In this document: positions 59,901 to 64,000 of the stretch, one piece after another | Layout of the letters: every line of letters begins with the position of its first letter | How positions within the stretch are numbered: the stretch's first letter is position 1 | NCBI GenBank assembly: GCA_021464415.1 | Contig: CM038465.1 | Span: 83,920,919-83,984,918 of the forward strand | Direction: 5' to 3' | Length of the DNA: 64,000 bases | Source: Lonicera japonica | Lineage: Eukaryota > Streptophyta > Magnoliopsida > Dipsacales > Caprifoliaceae | Position numbers and translations under genes: made by a program | Notes under the pieces: generated by a model | The model's input: only the letters and a program-made list of their open reading frames with translations | Database searches by the model: none | Told to the model about the DNA's origin: nothing

Positions 59901-60530
59901 TATTAGCAAAATAGAGTAGAGTTTGAATTTATTTGGAATACTAATACTAATATAAAAATATATGGAGTTATATTGGTTTATTTAATGTAAATTTTAAAAT
60001 CTTTTGTTTAAAATCAAGGGGCATACTTGTCTTCACAAAAAAAGGGAAAAACACTTAAGTTATTCGTACTTTTATATATAGTATAGATATAGCTGGGTAT
60101 GGATAGTTTGAGGATGCCAGAAAATTGTCATAAGAGCACAAAATGAGAAATCCCTGTGCTTTTTCTGTACCATGGCAAGTGTAATAATTCTGTTGATGTA
60201 TATTGGCAGGCCCTTCATGCAATTAAGAACCTCTTACAACTCCGGTCAAGTGAAGCTCTGATTTTCAAGGACTTCTGTGGATTGGACGGGGCATTGGAAA
60301 GTACAAGGCAACGGTTGCAGCAGTTGATAACAGAGGAGAGTCATAGAGAATATGCAATGGATGTGGAAAGCCTTAGGAGAGAAGTGGAGCTCATTTTTCT
60401 TGGAAAGCTGAATGAGGTAACAAAATAAAGTAACATTTTTTTGGAGTATCAATTAGTTGTTATTTTTGACAATGTTAATAAAACTTGGATGAAATTTCGG
60501 AAGTGGCAGGTAATAGAGGTTCCAACATGA
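50279..60530 (+). CDS. FES1: Hsp70 nucleotide-exchange factor, Fes1/SIL1-like (ARM repeats)
   Basis: Predicted exons are 50279-50564, 52928-53019, 56401-56551, 58589-58716, 58825-58983, 59217-59405, 60210-60416 and 60510-60530. All junctions are GT-AG and in phase, giving about 410 aa. Fes1/HspBP1/SIL1 proteins bind the Hsp70 ATPase domain and speed ADP release. Residues 1-25 (MGRSLAIILLIVVMM...) form a signal peptide, so the likely partner is ER BiP rather than cytosolic Hsp70. Seven Gln (CAA) are at residues 48-54. The Fes1 domain follows from about residue 90: MLQWAIG-HSDPTKLQE, MKMP-like LKMPSDAQLMQIAIDDLNNS, HRALQELLILVEPIDNA and DLHKLGG. Armadillo-type repeats come next (GELSNPDPGIRTTAAWILGK, IKAFYAISALIRN, HAIKNLLQLRSSEA). 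Exon 7 can read through to TAA at 60428 (ending NEVTK), or splice to 60510 (ending NEVIEVPT), which I favour. No C-terminal ER-retention signal is visible. Confidence 0.93.
50811..50870. mobile_element. Fragment of a Tourist-like MITE in intron 1
   Basis: AATTCTAGGCAATTCAATTC matches the interior of the element at 5062-5591 (about 5519-5540), and TAAGGGTGTTTGATTGCA resembles its TAA-flanked terminus. The order is rearranged and no partner end is visible. Confidence 0.45.
50957..50994 (+). repeat. (AAT)n microsatellite in intron 1
   Basis: About 12 AAT units lie 393 bases after the intron 1 donor. The rest of intron 1 (50565-52927) has no gene; an 83-codon open frame at 51688-51939 shows no domain. 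Confidence 0.88.
52255..52440 (+). mobile_element. Possible tRNA-derived SINE in intron 1
   Basis: GTTTGGCAGTCAAGATGTTC resembles a tRNA A box region, and GAGGTTATGGTTTTAAATTT about 30 bases on resembles a decayed B box (GGTTCGAATC type). No tail or flanking duplication was confirmed. Confidence 0.33.
53020..56400 (+). other. Intron 2 of the Fes1/SIL1-like gene
   Basis: A 3.4-kb intron between GAGATAAAG|GTTAGA and TTAAG|GAACTG. It contains a (TA)n tract near 54567-54590 and a possible repeat stretch at 54600-54780, but no recognised transposon ends or genes. Confidence 0.7.
57165..57830 (+). mobile_element. LTR-like repeat family F, copy 3, in intron 3
   Basis: GGTGTCAAAATCTAGATTAG starts a diverged match to copies at 14260 and 25535. 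Shared order: AATTAAC, then GAGGTCCAGCC (GAGGTTCGAC elsewhere), GAGCTACTGGCTCAGAGATA, GAAGTAAATGCTTCATAT, CTTAATCCGGCATTTAATGC and AGGTGTTTTGCA. Intron 3 spans 56552-58588. The copy is oriented with the gene. No coding region is present. Confidence 0.55.
59007..59146. mobile_element. Stowaway-like MITE in intron 5
   Basis: The ends TTCCCTCCGTGTCAAATTG and, reverse-complemented, CTCCCTCCTCAAATAAATAG are inverted, both followed by AGTCC. TA flanks both sides (59005-59006 and 59147-59148). At 140 bp it sits 23 bases after the exon 5 donor and about 70 bases before exon 6, so most of this short intron is transposon. Confidence 0.78.
59465..60087 (-). mobile_element. Non-autonomous Helitron in intron 6
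   Basis: On the minus strand it starts TCTATACTATATATAAAAG after an A and ends AAAAACTAG before a T. A perfect 7-bp-stem hairpin, CACGTGC-GTT-GCACGTG, lies about 12 bases inside the 3' end. There are no terminal inverted repeats and no duplication. It is 623 bp, opposite to the gene, with no Rep/helicase. It fills most of intron 6 (59406-60209). Confidence 0.87.
59763..60003. repeat. 133-bp tandem duplication inside the intron 6 Helitron
   Basis: A 47-base block beginning AATTTATTTGGAATACTAAT occurs at 59793-59839 and again at 59926-59972, essentially identical. The sequences on both sides also align at the same 133-base offset, with more differences. Confidence 0.8.
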
Positions 60531-62857
60531 TTCACACATTGTGGAGATGACACTGGAACATTGATTGCAATGAATACCCCCCACTGATGTGTGGCTCGTT
60601 AACCTTTTATGTGTATAAACTTAATTCTGATAATACGGTGTTTTGTTTCTCACTGCCTGGGTTTTTGAATTTGATTGACGGTGTTTGGCTGAAAAAGAAT
60701 AGAATAGAATAGAATGGAAGGTTGGTCTTAAGAGACACTGTACCTCCTGGGTGGGTGGTTGCTAGTAGATAGTCATTATATGTTGTGGGAGTGTGAACAT
60801 TGTTAAAATTCCCTAGCATTTTTGGATTTTATATATAAACAGCAGTCATCTGCACTCAACAAGGCGGTTCATTATTATTCAACTCCCTGACGAGAGCTCA
60901 GAAAAAAAAAAAGAAAAAGAAAAAAAAGAATTGCACGTGGATCCATTGGTGATATTATTTTGGCATGCAATTACATCTCAAATAAATAGAAATTTCCCTT
61001 CCTTCCTGCGTTGAAAATTCCCCCCCCCAGTCAGGCGCTGTGTGCAGTTGTCCTTTGTAAGGGAAAGAAATGACCTGATGTGTTAAATTTTTGATAACTG
61101 TGTTATTTATTTAGTTTTTTCTTTGTAGATGTATTAGGATATTTTTGCGATATGAATTTGTGCTTTGTGGGGGAGATATGTGGAGTTGGTTACATTCAAT
61201 TTCCACCTATTCCTTCCAGTTTCATTCACTTTTAGTACTTGTAATAGTTTTTGGTATAGGTATGTTACATTTCCAATAAATGATTTATATGTAGATGAGC
61301 CACTAGAACCGCCGAGGGAGTTGCTTCATTGATGCAATTTTTAGACTAGAATTTGTAAGAATTTTGATGAAAATCGAGTTGAAATGATTGATTGAAAGAA
61401 TAATTTGCGTATCATAACTTTAGTTTGATTTTTAGGGTTTGATTCAATGATTTGGAGTTTGATGTAGTTGTTTCAGTAAGTGCTTCTAATGGATCTGTTG
61501 TTGGCGAGTTGATGGGTGTTTGGTTAAGGTTTTAGCTGGAGGAATCGCCGAGGTTTTGTTACAGTTGAATTGTTGAATCGCAGTTCAGAAGGTTAGAGTG
61601 ATTGGGAGAATGATTTGGTTTGTTCGTGATTGTGTGTATCCGAGGGTAATGTAGGAAATCAGTAGGCCTATTGACTGACTTGGGTTCAAGTTAAATTTAG
61701 TCTTAATTAAAAAATTGGTTTGGTGCAGATCATATTTCAAAATAATTTTAATAATAGGGGATTTTTATTTATTTGTGGTTCATATGATAAGAGATTTTTT
61801 AAAATTGCCTCTAAATATAACAAGAAAAAGGAAGTAACGAGGTAGATTCTGACTAATGGTTACCCAAAAATAACTTTATTGGGAGAGTAAAATAATGTCG
61901 ATGACTGTAAGTTTAACACTAACATAAAAATAATAGTAGCTTTGAAAAATTGCCAAAAAGGATAAATTGGACAAAGAAGGCGTTACCAAATCTACAATGT
62001 TTTGAATTCGGATTTAGAGAATTGGATCAAATTCTCAATTATTGTTGTAAGGAGTAGAGAGGCTCTAAGATGTTTTGAAATTGGATAGTGAGATGGACTA
62101 GATTCTTATTTGATGGGGGTAAGATCGTAAATTATCCCATGCGGATGCGTGTGGCAAGCTCACGTAGACAAGTATTACACCAATGCAAGAAGTCTTAACA
62201 AGATTTGAGGTCGGAGCTCTTACAGAACCAAACCTCTTTTGAAACTTACTTAGGTCCTACCTAATAAATATGACATCTCTTCCAAAGAGCCGGTCCTTTT
62301 AGACCTGGGCCACCAAGCTAAAGCATCATTGAGCAAGCTTGTGTTAAGAGTAGGTGGAGAAAGTACGAGAGACCGGCAGAAGAGACAAGTTGGTATGTAG
62401 ACTATCATGTTTGTATCAAATGCATACCACTTGCATTTAATGCTCCGAATTGAAGAGAAAAGCAAGATTAGTTAATTGGCATGATTAATCAACCATTATA
62501 ATGATGAAATAGTGGCTCAAAGCTAACCACGTATTCTCCCGGGCTGTCTTCTATTTTTATATATTTCTCAACTTTTACACAGTCAGCACATCATACAATA
62601 TCCTTAATTAAAGTAATCTATATTGACTAAGTGGTTCATTATTCATTACATAAACATTAGCAAAGATAAAATTTGGGGCAAAAATCTTCAATTGCAAAAG
62701 AATCAATATGGGAAGAGCGACTTGAGAAATTGAATAGACAAAGAATGAGAGGTTATGCCATCCAAGATGTTTAGTTTAATTTTATTATCATTTTCTTAAC
62801 AAGGAAAACAATCAAAAACACTTAATGCGGAAAATCGCTACGTAGAATACTACTTAG
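60531..62857. other. 3' flank of the Fes1/SIL1-like gene and intergenic DNA
   Basis: The first several hundred bases are probably 3' UTR (TTTTGTTTCTCACTGCC then TTGTGCTTTGTGG stretches); no polyadenylation site can be fixed. An A/G-rich tract lies at 60900-60930. The stretch 62110-62500 faintly resembles repeat family F (GAGGTCGGAGCTC, TCTTCCAAAGAGCCGG). No second gene was seen. Confidence 0.4.
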
Positions 62858-63283
62858 AGAAGTGGGATGGAACAAAGAAAAATCACATCCTTTCGAAGCC
62901 AACTAGCGAGCCCCTGCATTGCCTGATCTTCTCACAAAACTAAAGAAGTTAGAGCTGCGAGCTATATGTCTAATATCACCAATGGTAGCATTACACTTCC
63001 AAAGGGCAACATTTTCGCCACAATAAAGCTGAATCAATTGGTCAGACTCAAAGATGACTTTGCGATAACCTTTAGCAAGTGATAAGCAACATGATTCTAT
63101 TAACGTCAGAGCCTCATAAACAAGAACTGAGGATGCTTTAATATTTTCTGAAAACCCATCTATGAGAGAACCATATCAATCCTAAAGAAGCTCAATAATG
63201 CAAAATATACTCAACTTTGAATCAACTGCCCCATCACAGTTGAACTTGAACACATCACACGGAGGATGAGACCAACATGAAGG
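62858..63283 (-). pseudogene. LINE-type RNase H (RVT_3) relic
   Basis: On the minus strand one frame reads SCWSHPPCDVFKFNCDGAVD, then YGSLIDGFSENIKASSVLVY, EALTLIESCCLSLAKGYRKV, IFESDQLIQLYCGENVALWK and finally RRSGNAGAR-stop-LASKGCD. This matches the plant RNase H-like domain seen at the end of LINE ORFs. The usual pattern is W.PP....KFNVDGA, then EA.AL..G...A, then V..ESD...LV and R..N..A..LA. It has three in-frame stops (TAG, TGA, TAG) but no frame change, so it decayed after loss of function. The rest of the LINE was not identified. Confidence 0.75.
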
Positions 63284-64000
63284 CAAAGACTGATCGACCA
63301 TCTAAGGAGAAAAAATAAGCTCGGTTGAAGTATATTGATTTTTTCGACAGTAGACGAATACTTTTGTCTGTGATCCCCTTATGAGAGTATAAAACTTCGC
63401 TATCTTATGCTCGAAAAGTTCTTTTCTTGGGCGATCCATTCTATGAGCAGGGCATCTAGTAGAGAGAGAATCTCCATCTTTTTAAGCCGGTCCCATTTCT
63501 TTGGCTGAGATCTTGCCTGGAAAAGGCAGTCTCTAGAAAGCCCATTTTATGAAGTTTCTGAGAATCTAAAAGGGGCACTGATGCTTTATTTATCACCTGT
63601 TTAAGATGAATACTCTATGGTAGCTGCAGGCAATTCTTTGGCCTTGAATCAGTGTATTCAGGAGGAACAGGTTGTCAACGCGTTAACAAAATCGACGAGG
63701 TGGCTGCTTTGAATTTGAACCTGCTGGGCAAGAGGCTGGGATCCCTGAAAAAACAAACTTGTTTCAAGACTTTACAAATAAACAGGCTGTAAATGAGAAT
63801 ACTTTAAAGAATCAAGCTGTCCATTTTACCAGAATCTATAACATCCATGAACCACTATAAAGCAGACGTAGTGCTCCTCATTGAGGAATGGGAGTCCAAA
63901 GCAAGTCTGTCCCATACCAATGCTACCCATTCACATCTAAAAAGCACATGCTGTCATACTCAATAGTCTCGACTTTGTTTTTTTGGAGATAGAGCAAACT
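63284..64000. other. Unassigned, possibly retroelement-derived edge
   Basis: Balanced base composition suggests former coding DNA. A plus-strand stretch at 63640-63700 reads [20 protein letters not shown] with no family I recognise. The window ends within this region. Confidence 0.35.

Overview
The window is nuclear DNA of a flowering plant, most likely a eudicot. The coding sequence is split by AT-rich GT-AG introns, intergenic DNA is AT-rich and full of transposon debris, and both recognisable genes are plant families. I cannot name the species.

Two host genes can be reconstructed. A four-exon xyloglucan endotransglucosylase/hydrolase of the XTH4/XTH5 type lies on the plus strand at 28822-30506 (296 aa). 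An Fes1/SIL1-type Hsp70 nucleotide-exchange factor with a secretory signal peptide and a Q7 tract spans 50279-60530 on the plus strand in seven or eight exons (about 410 aa). Its introns hold a Stowaway-like MITE, a Helitron and a piece of a dispersed LTR-like repeat. A possible last exon of a third, unidentified gene lies at 44-167. The two genes have no evident functional link: one product remodels the cell wall, the other probably serves ER chaperones.

Almost everything else that can be assigned is mobile DNA. 1-12.7 kb holds small DNA transposons: Tourist-like elements with TAA/TTA target duplications, a hAT-like element, foldback MITEs, a 31-bp minisatellite whose core flips orientation, and a Helitron. 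12.7-26.4 kb is a nest of LTR elements: a solo LTR with TSD GTTGG, two copies of a 2.5-kb LTR with target duplications, and a broken gypsy-type ORF between two copies of another LTR-like repeat. 31.8-38 kb holds a degenerate Ty1/copia element (32215-37892, minus strand) with both LTRs, a polypurine tract and a readable gag-pol riddled with stops. 38.8-43.3 kb is more LTR debris, including a solo LTR with TGTAAC/GTTACA ends. 44.0-48.3 kb is a gag-only LTR element with a tRNA-Met primer site, itself interrupted by a 1.4-kb solo LTR. A LINE-type RNase H relic lies near the right edge (62.86-63.28 kb).

I found no convincing new biological system. The most unusual items are the flipping minisatellite and its link to an 18-bp palindrome in a sister element, the gag-only element, and the possible alternative C-terminus of the Fes1/SIL1 gene.
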